From NCBI RefSeq assembly GCF_001640805.2, contig NC_066838.1, forward strand, positions 1,427,530-1,491,529: a DNA stretch of 64,000 bases, read 5' to 3'. This document shows, one piece after another, positions 12,457 through 23,700 of this stretch. The notes under the pieces were generated by a model, which ran no database searches, was not told the DNA's origin, and was given only the letters and a program-made list of their open reading frames with translations. The stretch's first letter is position 1. Each line of letters begins with the position of its first letter. This DNA comes from Lates calcarifer (Eukaryota > Chordata > Actinopteri > Centropomidae). The position numbers and the translations under genes are program-made.

Positions 12457-13755
12457 GTTGCTAGCTAGTTTCCAGCTGCAGTGTTTGGTGCTCACCAAAA
12501 AGAGACCTGGGCTCTCCTGGAAGATTTTCTGATAAATAATGATTAACATTTCTCATGTTAAAATGAATGATATAAGATAGAAATGAAATCAAATTAACAT
12601 CTAATGTCTTGTCATCAGTGACTGTACATCTACAAGAGGAAGATTGTATAATAATTTGAATAATCAGCGTTTAAGTCAACAGGAAAGGTCATTCAGATAC
12701 TGGAACATCTGCATTTCCACGAAAGCTGGGAACCTCAGTCTACTGAGAAAGATCACATGATAGTATGATTGCTCCATAACAGTACACTACATGGACCTTG
12801 TGGTGAGATTTAATTGCATCCCAAATCAGAAGACAAACCTGGGGCACCACTTTCCTATTTTACAAGCAGAAGAACAGTAGTTACAGGGTGATTATATAAA
12901 CACTTAAATCAAACTATCAATCTACTTACTCAAGTAGATACTAGAGTCCAGAGAGAACATTAATTGTAAATATGAATACAGATTAATGACAGACATTTTT
13001 TTGTTCTGAAAGAGTGGTGGAAGTACTTACAGCCCTAGGTAGTCTCTGTAGGTTGCATATCAACAAGGCAGGGCAGTCTGTATGGAGCTGGACATGAAAG
13101 TCTTGTGGCACTAATGCAACAGATGAACAACTGTTCTCAGACTCAAATAAAATAAAATGTCAGTGCCATACTAAACTGGTGTACATAAAAACTAAGTAAT
13201 GGCAACAAAAGGACTGAGAATAAGAATGAAGCATCCTAGAACAAAAAGAGTGAAGATGACAGAGGAAAAGATACTTAAATCACACTAATGGTCCCAGTAT
13301 GACCACTGTAACACCTGCATCCTGCACCTGATATAACAAGAATATAACAAAAGAAAGACTAAGACTAATGTTAAAATTTCAGGTGTACAGCTACATACAG
13401 TGTTTCACAGTTTTCCTATCCTTATCAATACTCTTCACATGATGTTTTCTTGGCATTTGCAGCCTTTTAAGACCAGCCTCATTTTGAATGTGTGACCATG
13501 AGTATGGTTTGGAAAATGTCAACTACAACTCAAAAGTCCCACTACTGACCCCTGGAGGTGGTGGTGACACTATCAAAGAGGAACTTAACTGATTACACTC
13601 ATTAAAGTGTGCCTCTCACCCGATGGATAGGACCACAGGCCAAGTTTGGCCTGATGGCACCTCTAGAGGACAAATCAGGTTTCAACAAAAATCTAAATCA
13701 TACACTGGAACAATTTTTAATTATTTTTAAGCTATCTTGTCATCATGCCCACTAG
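12455..13755. other. No gene recognised
   Basis: AT-rich intergenic sequence between igf3 and the LRIF1-like gene, with no open frame of note and no identifiable repeat family. Confidence 0.5.
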
Positions 13756-13759
13756 GGTT

Positions 13760-13990
13760 GGGGTGACTGTGGCTCAGGAGGTAGAGTGGGTTGCCCACTA
13801 ATTGGAAGGTCAGCTGGTTCAATTCCCAGCTCCTCCAGTCCGTGATGAAGTATCCTTGGCCAAGATACTGAACCCCATGTTTTAACATCAGTGTGTGAAT
13901 GAGCTAGAGCAACTTTGTAGTAGTGCAAGCACTGTGTGAGTGGGTGAACGTGATGTGTAGTGATGGGGCTGCAGCAGTACACAGCAACAA
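13760..13990 (+). repeat. tRNA-derived SINE
   Basis: The head contains a pol III A box (TGGCTCAGGAGG, 13770-13781) and B box (GGTTCAATTCC, 13816-13826) at tRNA-like spacing. It is followed by the body (CCTTGGCCAAGATACTGAAC) that also appears in the reverse copy at 47 kb. It is truncated before the usual end (GCGCTATATAAGTA, then CCATTTAC) seen at 18.2 kb. Confidence 0.8.
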
Positions 13991-14848
13991 TGAACATGTG
14001 GAAAAAAAACATAGAGCATTTAATAAAAGAACACCGTGCAAACTTTAGAGGAGTAGGAAATTTTATTTTGAGAGCAAACATCTGGAAACAATAAAAGTCC
14101 ACTGCAGATTTCATGGAATTCTAGACAGTACATGTTCAGATATCTTGCTTTTGATTGTATTGGACCAGATGAGGAGTGTACAGACTGACTGACCTGACAT
14201 ATTTTCTATTCTTAGGCTGCATTGTTAAAAACAACAATGTAATAATTTATGTTCATCCATCACCTGTATGATCATGTCTGTCTATTTACTGTGTTTGTGC
14301 CACTGACACCTTCAACATACAACTTCTTGCATATTTTCAACTGAAGACTTTTATACCACTTTCATTTTTCATGCAGTCCTGTAACATATCTACTGCTACC
14401 TTTGTAACATGTACACAATCAATGACACATTTTAGGTTTAGGGTGGTTAGGTTTATGCACATAAAATTGAAATTGGTTAAATAAGCCTGTCATAATTCCT
14501 CCTGTTCATGCTGGAAATTACAAGTTCCCTACTTAATACACCAATGTAAGTGATGAGGGACTAAATCAACAGTTCCCATTCTGAGTCATGTGCAGCAGTC
14601 AGCAATTTGAGATAATCAAACCAAGTGGGTATCTTCTAAAGTTAGTCTTTTTTAGCATCAAACTCCTGCTTAGCATTTCCCTGGTGTTTCTTTCTGGGCT
14701 GCTGTGGAGGGACAGTGACACAAGAGGGAATTTCATACCAAAAAGAAAATTCACACTGCTGAAACCTGCTTTCTAACAAACTTAATGTGAGTTTCTTTTT
14801 TGTGGAACTAAAGAATCATTCCGGTTGTTCAGCCTGACTGAGCTGTCA

Positions 14849-16398
14849 TTATGAGGAATGCAGGTTGTTGAAAGCAGCTTCAGTGTCTCTGAGTTTGGCC
14901 TTCATTCGAGCAATCTTCTCCTCTTGTGCCAACTCCTTAAAGTCAAACTCCTTCACCAGTGATTTGGAGGCACAAGCTGCACCTAGAGGCTCTCTCCTGG
15001 TGCAGCTTTCGCTGCTACTTTGGTTAAATTCGCCACTTTGGATTTCCATATTACTGTCCATGTCATTGTTTTGACTGGTGCTCTCAGCTTCATCACCATC
15101 CAGGCCCTGCATCTCACATTCACCACTGTCCTTGATGGCCACCACCTCCTGCTCCCCCTCAGACTGCAACCAAGCTGGCTCCAGGGCTCCTGCTTCCTCT
15201 ACCGCCCACTCTCCTCTAGCATCCTTGTGACGGTGGCTGTGGTTGTGCACTTTGTCAGTGGACTGAGGGACAGAATGAGCAGTCCTGGACGAGGACACAT
15301 CCCTTACCTTGTGTGTAACATCTTTCTTCTTTTCATGGTGTGTTACTTTACAAGTGGTGTGTTTCTTCTTGGGCCTGTTGTTGTTTAGCAGCTCCTGCAG
15401 GACATACAAAGTAGTATCATTAGTTGGGATTGATAACAATGATGAGTAATTGATGGACAAAATCCACAGTCTATAGCAGGAACTTACAGCACAAGGTACA
15501 CAGAAAGAGAACTTCCATTTCAGTTTTTTGTCACATCTGTATTGGTTATTGTGAATGAACACACAAACCTAACCCATACTAACATCTGACTCAATGATCA
15601 CATAGGTGACAGCAGGTGATACATAGGTGTCTTTAAGTGTAAGCGTACATATAAGCACACTGACAAAGCCCCACTGTGTAAAGGCAGCCCTTAGCCTGGC
15701 TGTAGACTCCAGTCTTCTTTCACTTCCATGTTTAAAGCTATGTATGTCAAATCACCTGTCATGTTTTTCTCAGTTTTACTTTTTTAAACTGGTTTGTTGC
15801 TATGGATTGACTGTAATCACCAACTGAAATGTCACATTACCTTCCTCTGGCTTTTAGATGACGATGTGGAAGGAATGGAAGACTGGGCAGCTGGCTGTGG
15901 GTCACGTGTCTTTAGCTGACTCTGACTTCGACTGGGCTTCCTGATGGATAGGTAAATGCATCCTTGGTAGATGACAACAGCAGTTTGGCAGGTCTGTGGT
16001 GCTGAGGCCTGAGAAAACAGGGAGGTGTGAGATCTGTGTGTGGACATCTTTTTCCCCGGAGTGATATCCTTCAGCACCTCATGAGCTGCTTTGTTAGAGG
16101 AGACAAAAGACATTCGTAGTGGACCAGGTGCAGCCCGAAACTTTCTGCTCAGCAGTGAGGACATGTTTTCTGCCACACCATTTTCTGTATGGGAGGCTGG
16201 TTTCTGCCCTTTCTTCCGTATGACTACTGGACAAATCCATATGCCTTCTGGAGAGCCAGTGAGATTCCTGGAGCCCTCAGAGTCAGACAGAGGGAGGCCC
16301 ATTCTTCTGAGTACTGAGTTTGGTAAGCTCCACAGAGGAATGTTTTTCACCTCAGCCTCCACTGGGATGTAGATTTCCAGTCTATCAGGAGGATCCAT
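14849..16398 (-). CDS. LRIF1-like protein, compact intact tandem paralog
   Basis: Two coding exons, 15841-16398 and 14849-15394, join at a phase-0 GT/AG junction to give 367 aa with no internal stop. Four blocks match the LRIF1 family. LEIYIPVEAEVKNIPLWSLP parallels the segment reading LQIPSNAQVRTVPASELP in the neighbouring lrif1. WICPVVIRKK follows where lrif1 has VYVSPV. AVVIYQGCIYLSIRK parallels ALVVCNGKVYFVAKK. The C-terminal coiled coil is QEEKIARMKAKLRDTEAAFN. LRIF1 is a nuclear protein that binds HP1 and SMCHD1 in heterochromatin silencing; a similar role here is inference. The N-terminal LRIF1 region is missing, so the protein is about half normal length. The ATG at 16396-16398 is the first in frame after a likely AG acceptor, and a non-coding first exon probably ends near 17513. 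Confidence 0.75.
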
Positions 16399-17399
16399 GC
16401 TCCGTGTATTTCCCTGTGTACACATAAACAGTTTATCAGTTTGGGTGCAGGCACCACAATCTGTGTTTTAAGCACACAGATTTTTGTTATGGAGCCACCA
16501 GTTCCCAATATTAGGACTTATACTTTCATACTATATTAGCTGGCTGAATATAACAATTTTCACAATGGTGTAGATTTGTTCTTTTTCTATTTCACATCAG
16601 CATAACTATCTTTACATTTTTCAGACAAAGTGAGAACTTCAGATCCTGCTAGGTTGTGGTAGATATTAGTTAGTATTCAATAATTAAACTGCTGAAGCAG
16701 AGTTGCTGTTAGACTTCATCCTTGCTTGACTCAGCGGTCCCTTTTTAACTGAACTACTACACATTATTACCTTTATTACATTCCTTTTACATTGGCAGGA
16801 GTTTTTGCTTTTGTAAAGTTTCAATTATTTCTTGAAGTTGTCTTGTGATGTCCTTGGTATTCTGAGGATTGAGGTGGATGAGGATGTTACTTGATGTGAC
16901 ATTCAAATTTGGTGGAAACTGAATGTTTAAATAAACGTTTATTTTGAAATGCAGCCCTCAATTTCCAGTATTTCATATCCTGTGATGTTCTGGAAAAGGA
17001 ACTCGGTAGCTCTCAAATTATGGCTATGACCATACTTTAGTTTCCACGACTGGAACATCAATCATGCTGTTTAGTGATAATTTGTGAGAGAATAACATAC
17101 ATGTGTCAAGAATTATCCGTGTCAATAAAAAGTATCTTAGTAACAGGCCTAATGTTGGAGCAGACGCTGCATTAACAGTTCAGTGTTGTAAAGTTCAGGC
17201 TGCTCACACACCTGATCCGAGGAAACTTGCTAATGAAGCTAATAACAGTAAAGAGAAGATGACTTAGACTAGTAACAATGTCCGCAGTATGAAAGGTCGA
17301 CATGATGAAACGCGTCCTTGTTAGATTCTTATGGCGGAGGAATATCTCTCCTACGTGAATGAGGCAGTCCTCCCCGCACAGAGTTCGCCTCATTTAAAT

Positions 17400-17870
17400 G
17401 GCTTTGGCTTTGATAGAACACTATGATAGTGTGTCTCGTGTCTCGTGCGGATTTAAAACCCAACAAACGTCCCTTATAAAATTGACAAAGACCAGATATT
17501 AGAGCTCATACCTTGACCAGGTAATCGTTTCCAGCGTCAAAAGTGCCCGATTTGAGAATTGTTGCAGTTTCACTTCGTCGTAAAACACGCCGACTTCCGG
17601 GTCCGGTTCTTCAGAATAAAAGCGACCAAATGGCCTTACACCCTACTATTTAATCAACTCAACACAGTCTGTGATTCAAACTCATTCATTTCTCCGGCAA
17701 CATTTGAAAACATAAAAGCTCTCACATTACGCGTGTCATTTCCCCACCGTTCGGTGTCTTAACGGCGTTTCTAAATATTTTTGAAACGGCGTGGCAGTTG
17801 GCTTCCTGCGCAGTATGACCGACAGAGGGCGATATCGGGTTCTTACGTCACTTTGATTACGGCTATCCAG
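17400..17870 (-). promoter_or_regulatory. Probable promoter and first exon of the LRIF1-like gene
   Basis: This stretch is locally richer in CpG than its surroundings and contains ETS-type motifs (CACTTCCGG-like, at GACTTCCGGGTCCGG). A minus-strand donor (GTCAAG, then GTATGAG, boundary near 17513) would join a non-coding exon to the acceptor just upstream of the ATG at 16398. The assignment rests on position and composition only. Confidence 0.45.
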
Positions 17871-18093
17871 ATTGAACCACGCAGGACTCAATTCTCTAGT
17901 CCTTCTCATAGACTGTATCGTATATAAAATGCTCTCTCTCCTCTCCTCTTCTCACTATACAGTCAATGCCCACGACTTGACAAACCAAACAACCATGCAC
18001 CACACAGAGCTGGCCAGACGCCTAGAGAATGGCTTTCCATACTGTCTCCAGTGTTTTTGATGCATGGATCTGAATAAATGATGGACAGATTTT

Positions 18094-18205
18094 AATAAGC
18101 GGCCCACCACTCAGAAGGTCGGTGGTTCGATTCCCAGTGTAGTGTAAAGCTATTTGAGTGGTCGAAAAGACTAGAAAAGCGCTATATAAGTAGAGTCCAT
18201 TTACT
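18094..18205 (+). repeat. tRNA-derived SINE, internally deleted
   Basis: Contains the B box GGTTCGATTCC (18124-18134) and the family 3' end AGCGCTATATAAGTAGAGTC followed by CATTTAC. The middle part present in the 47-kb copy is missing. Confidence 0.8.
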
Positions 18206-18699
18206 GAAGAGTTCCATTGACAATTAAACAAATCATCTGAAGATAAACTTTAAAGGTCTGACCATTGTGGACTTTAGAAACAGGAATATTTAGATTATTT
18301 TACAACTCCATATAAACAGGGGGGGCTGGGTTACCTCGATGGACAGACTGACTAGCCCAACAGCATCTCCATTCTTAATAATGTTCTACCCATAGGCGTT
18401 TCTAGCCCATTTTTGGGGGTGCACCCCTAAATTGAATCCCAGCACCCCTAAAATTTGAGAGATTTGAATTTTTTTTCTTTACTGTATATCCTTTTTTTTT
18501 TAAACAAGCTAGAAAAGCGTCGAAACCATACAGTACTTGGTTGAAACGTAATATTTAACAAAAATACACCAACAGCAACCCCTCCGCCTCAAAATGGTTT
18601 GATCCACCCCATGCGGGCCACCTTTCCAGGGCTCTGAGCGCTCTATCTGCACAGAGCTAAGTGGTGTAAGTACATGGCTTAAACCAGGATATATGTGGC

Positions 18700-18919
18700 G
18701 CAAAACTTTGATCCGATCACCGATCACAGGAATCATTTATAAATCTGCCGATACCGATCACAGAATGATAAGAGACGGCTCGACTAACGTCGGCTCGGTG
18801 GCAACAAAAATATCTTGTTTAGTCGGCTTTAAAAAAATGTGAACGGGTTTTCTGATCGGCACTTTGAGAGCCCACCGATCAACCTGAGAGTCCATATCGG
18901 CCGATAAGGAGCATCCCTA
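18700..18919 (-). mobile_element. Nested hAT-like fragment
   Basis: Read on the minus strand it starts TAGGGATGCTCCTTATCGGC and continues with repeated CCGATC motifs, typical of the ends of fish hAT elements. A matching opposite end is not visible, so it is truncated. The left boundary is approximate. Confidence 0.65.
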
Positions 18920-18944
18920 CTCAATACCAACACATTATTAACAT

Positions 18945-18967
18945 TATAACACACACACACACACACA
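18945..18967. repeat. Short (AC)n run
   Basis: An AC run of about 11 units inside the larger hAT-type element. Confidence 0.85.
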
Positions 18968-20743
18968 ATCCAGTATCCAAAGATGATCACATACATTGTA
19001 TCATAGGCAGGGTTGCCTCTCTTTTATTATTTTAGTATTATTATTTATTATTATAATTATTATTTTGTGGATTTCAAGCACTTAACTTTTTTAAGTGTAT
19101 TTTTATTTATGTATTTGTATTATATAATACAGACAAAAAGGAAAAAGGCAGTCAATTTCTGTTAGTGTTTCACATGTTGTGCATTGCAATTAAAATAACA
19201 GTCCAAAAAATGAGTCCATGGTCACTTTTTTGAATGTTTGGTACTCACTATAGGAGGCTGGTTTACTCCAGAAACATACATACTGTTTATGTGTATGTTG
19301 AGGAGCTGCTGTATCAAAATGAATTGTCTTCCTTCAGAAATTAGGATTACGATATGTTTCTTTTATGTTTTCATCCATTCTTCTTTTGCTGTGGCTCAGC
19401 ATTTAAATAACCTTTATCAGATTTGATGGTTTAGTCACAGACTTTCCCAAAAAGTGTTATGCTTTTCTTTCACAAATGTGGGAATGAAATTGTGTTAAAA
19501 TGTGAAAAACAGTGAAATTTATCTTGCCTGGCCGGCAGCTCTCTGGGTGCTCAGCACCCCTAAACCTCTGATCCTAGAATCGCCCCTGGTTCTACCTAAT
19601 ATAATCTAAATATTCTATCAGTAATTAATGACAGGGTTGGACATGACATTACATTTAATAACTATTTTTTGTTAAGATAAATATCACAAAAATGTCATAT
19701 TGAAAATAAATTATGGATCTGTGCTTTGTTCAAAACCACCAGTTGAGCACATGAAGCTTCTCAGTCAGAGAGAAATAACTTGTCTTGTGTACCTCTCCAG
19801 TGGCTTACTGACAATACAAAGATTATTCATTCTTAATCTCAGGATAATTTTATGTGATATAATAATCTTAACAAAAGGTGATGATGCATAGTCTTTGAAA
19901 AAGTTGAAGTTATTTTCATAAAACTAAATACATATTTTGCTGGTAAAAGTCAATCCAGTGAGGTTGGTTTTGCTTTGCTTGTTTCCTTTCAGCACCACAA
20001 GGGCCTGAAATGGAGGTAGGAGTTGCTGTAGTTTGGATGGAGAGATGCTTCTGTTGTAGTTTTGTCCCACTGACATGTTCAACATACAACTTGTTAAATA
20101 TTTTCAATCAATGTAACCTTTAAGGCATAAGACGGAGGCTTCATCATCAGATGTGTTCTGAATCCTTGTAGACAAATTACAGGAATATTTTACAGGGCAC
20201 TACTGCTTTAATTTTTCAGACAATCCTGTTGAATAACACATTGCCTGCTGCCTTTGTGATATGCATTAGATATAATCAATAATTTTCTGCTTTAGCCTGC
20301 TGATCTGTGTGCATTTTGAATGTAAACTTCCAGCCAACTTGAAGGAAACAAATTGCCATTATGCAGAGGCAGACATTTTCCTTATTTTCAGCTCAAAGTG
20401 CGAGTGTTTCTCCTCAGCTTTCTGAGGTGACTTGAAAAGTTGTGTTCAATGTGGACTAGATACAGTATGTGACAAAGTTTCATGCTATGATAAACAAAAT
20501 GGCAGCAATGAAGCACTAACCCTTACTTAGCTCCACTTTTTCATAACTGCTAGCTTTGTGGCTATCAAACTAGAGGCTGCTGCATTCTGACTTATGGTAG
20601 TTGTATTAGTCCAACAACAACTAATAGAAGCAATAACAAATCATATACTTAAAATAACTCATTTTAACTTTTTAAGACAACTTATAATATAAACATATTA
20701 TGTTGAAATATCAGTTAGAACATGAGAGTGTGATTCTCTTAGC

Positions 20744-23700
20744 TCAGCTCATATTGCTTCTCGTCAGTTCTATAGCTGCCTCTTTCTCTTTCAGAAATTC
20801 TCTGAGTCTTTAGATCTGTTTGTGTCTTTTCAGTTCACCAGGATCCATGGATGTTGTGGATAAACTGTCACTGGCTGGAACCTCAGTATTATATTTCTGC
20901 TTGTTCTTGGCTGTTCGACAGCTGATCCCAGATGTTTTTCCATCTTCTCTAGGAGCCTTTGTTCGCCCCCCTTTTTTACTCATCTGCTCAGTCATCCATG
21001 CCCACCTCTCTGGCTCTTCTAAACTTGTACTGGATTTCACTGCAGGCTTCAGACTACCAGGTATGCAACATGGACACATAGTGCTTTTCCTTTTCCTTCC
21101 CATTCTCCTTGTGTTTGTGTTACGATCCAAACAAGTCTGAGGCTTTAGCTGGGCTGCTGTGTCCTGTGGCTCATGGAAGTCATCCGCATCTGTGCTAGAG
21201 AAATCCTCATCTATTGGTTCCACATAGCCAATCACTGGTGCATTTTCAACATCACATGATGTTCCCTTGAGTGAACTTTGACTTGAATGGCACTTATCAT
21301 TCAAAGCAAAGAGAGGTTTTGTCTTCAGTAGGAAAAGAGCACATTTGGGAGGTGAGGTATCTGTGTGAGGAGTTGGAGTGGCTGTAGAGTGGCTGCAGTG
21401 GAGACTGCTGCAGGTGTCTGTCTGTTTTTTACAGGGGCTATAAAGATGACCCTCCACTGAGCTTATGGACTCACTCTTTAAAGGCTCTGCAGGGACAGAT
21501 CCAGCTGAGGCTTCATCAATCCTCTGCAGGCAAATTTTCAAATCAGCTGTAATCCCAAACATCTGCCTCAGCAGATGGTCGGCTATTTGACAGGGTTTTG
21601 ATTCCAGTGAAGTTGTCCAACATGGTGCACGGTTTGGAGTGCCCTGAAAGTACGGAGACATAAAATACAGAGAATACATAAATATGATCCTGATAGTGTA
21701 TCTTTATAGCTGAATTAAGATGACTCACTCGTTGTTGGTGTAGCTATCAGTGGCAAATAAAAAAATATTTTCTGACACCACATTTAGGGCTGCAACTAAA
21801 GATCAGTGTCACTATCAATTCATCTGCAGATTAATTTACTTTATGAAACATCAAAAACTGTCCATCATAAACCTCACAGAGACTTCTTCAAACGTCTTGT
21901 TTTGTTTGTAAGGGATACAGTTTTCTACTGAAGTTTGGTCCTTTATGGGCAAATTCCAGTATTTTGTTGACTTTTGAAAAATCCTTTTTTTCAGGCCACT
22001 TTCTTGACTGAAGACATGACAATTACCTGGAATCCATTCTTTTCTATATATAAACTAGATATTTTGATGCATCATAGACAATGGATTTTTTGCTGTTTAG
22101 CCAGGTTCAACTTTTTTCCCAGAACATCCTGTGTTGGGACCCCTCCAGTGCCACTGAAATAAATGAGGGGGCTGTGTTTTTCACACAATGCTAATTCCTG
22201 AACATGTTGTAACCTACAAATAAAGAGCAAGTGTTGCTCATGTTTCTTGACCCATTGGACCCACAGTATTTTTATTTATGATTTCAGGAATAACTTTGGA
22301 GAGAACAAACAAGCAGTGCTATGAAAAAAAAAAAAAACTGTAGTGAACTGTTGCTTTCTTTTAAGACTAAACCCAAAACACAGGTGGTGAAACATTGTTA
22401 TCTGGTAAGTAACAATGACTTTTTAGCAACTGATGGTGAAGAAACACTGCATGCATGGGCAACACACAGCAACAAGAAGACAGTTAACATTATGGGATAC
22501 CAGAGTTTTACCTGTTAAGATGATAAAGGTGAGGCTGTAATGATGTAAACATCTGAGGCGATGCATTAGAATATTTTTGGCTAAATGGCTTGTTATATCC
22601 CTATACCTGCCCCACAGTGATTGTTCAGTTAAATACATTAATTCTCTGGTTGCAGTTCCTCCAGTGTGAGGATTGGCTTCTATTCTGTTTTATGTCATTG
22701 TAAGATGAATCTCTTTGGGTTTTAAACTGTCAGATAAAACAAAACATCTGAAGAGGTCACCATGAAATGTGGGAAACTGGGAGGGAAAGTTTTCACTATT
22801 TTACAATGTTTTAGAAATCAAACAACTGAGTTACAACCCTGATTTAAGGACAGTCTTATTGTTGCATAAATCCCTGCCTGAAAACATTTCTACCAAAGAC
22901 ACGTAAGTATTCCACCTCCATTTTGCGGGTGTCCTGCTGTTTCTGAGAGCATGATCCACTGCTGTTGTCAGCTTCTATTTCTTCGTCAGTTTCCATTCTC
23001 TCCACCTGCTGAATGGAGGCACTCTGCTGATTCTCCATGCTTGAGTCCCCATTATTATGCATGTTCATCACTGCTGAACCACAAACATGTGTAATATTTT
23101 TGACTGTGCTGACTAAAGTGCTGTGGTCAGGTCCTTTTCCGTTAAGAGCAGAGCCGTCATCCCTGCCATCATCACCAGTTCTACCATCTAGGCTCTTTTC
23201 CTCTGTTATACTGTTCAAGCTGCTTGTGGCCGTCTGGTCTATCAAATCATGTGGTGACCGAGCCTCAGATTTGGGTGGAATATATGACACAAATATTACA
23301 TTGTCGTCATCCTGAGCAGAGACTGCTGATGCTGTTTGTTGGGACAAGTCATCCAGAGCATCATCTTCACAAAGATCAATCACTTCATCTGACTCCTCTG
23401 GAATGATAAGTCTGAGGCCCTGCTGTGTTTGAGCAACAGCTGAGTTTTGAGATTGTTGGGTTGAAGATACAGTGGTTCTGTTGAATTCATAACTTTTTGT
23501 TACTGCTGTAGCTGAGCTACCTGCTCCCTTTGTAAATGGTCGGCTGCATTTTTTGGCCACAAAATAGACCTTCCCGTTGCACACGACCAAGGCATTTTCC
23601 TGTCCTTGTCCAATTTTGCCCTGACTTGACTGAGAAACTTGTTTTTTGATGGCATTACAGTGCTGGCTGGTATTTTCTCTCACTGCCACAGCTCGAAGAA

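Larger units (their letters stand above)
18391..19588. mobile_element. Non-autonomous hAT-type element with 8-bp target duplication
   Basis: The left end CATAGGCGTTTCTAG and the inverted right end CAGGGGCGATTCTAG form terminal inverted repeats. The motif GCACCCCTAAA recurs just inside both ends. Flanking the element is a perfect 8-base direct repeat, GTTCTACC, at 18383-18390 and 19589-19596. Eight-base duplications are the hallmark of hAT transposition. No transposase frame is present. Another hAT-like fragment sits inside it. Confidence 0.85.

Noticed and set aside
13760..13840. Possible functional tRNA gene
   Set aside because: A and B boxes are present but the rest does not fold as a tRNA and it continues into a repeat body; it is a SINE head.
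15020..15388. 122-codon plus-strand frame
   Set aside because: Lies antisense to the second coding exon of the LRIF1-like gene, whose frame has clear homology; a shadow of codon bias.
20820..21140. 106-codon plus-strand frame with hydrophobic segments
   Set aside because: Exactly antisense to lrif1 exon 3; hydrophobicity comes from reading Lys/Glu-rich codons backwards.
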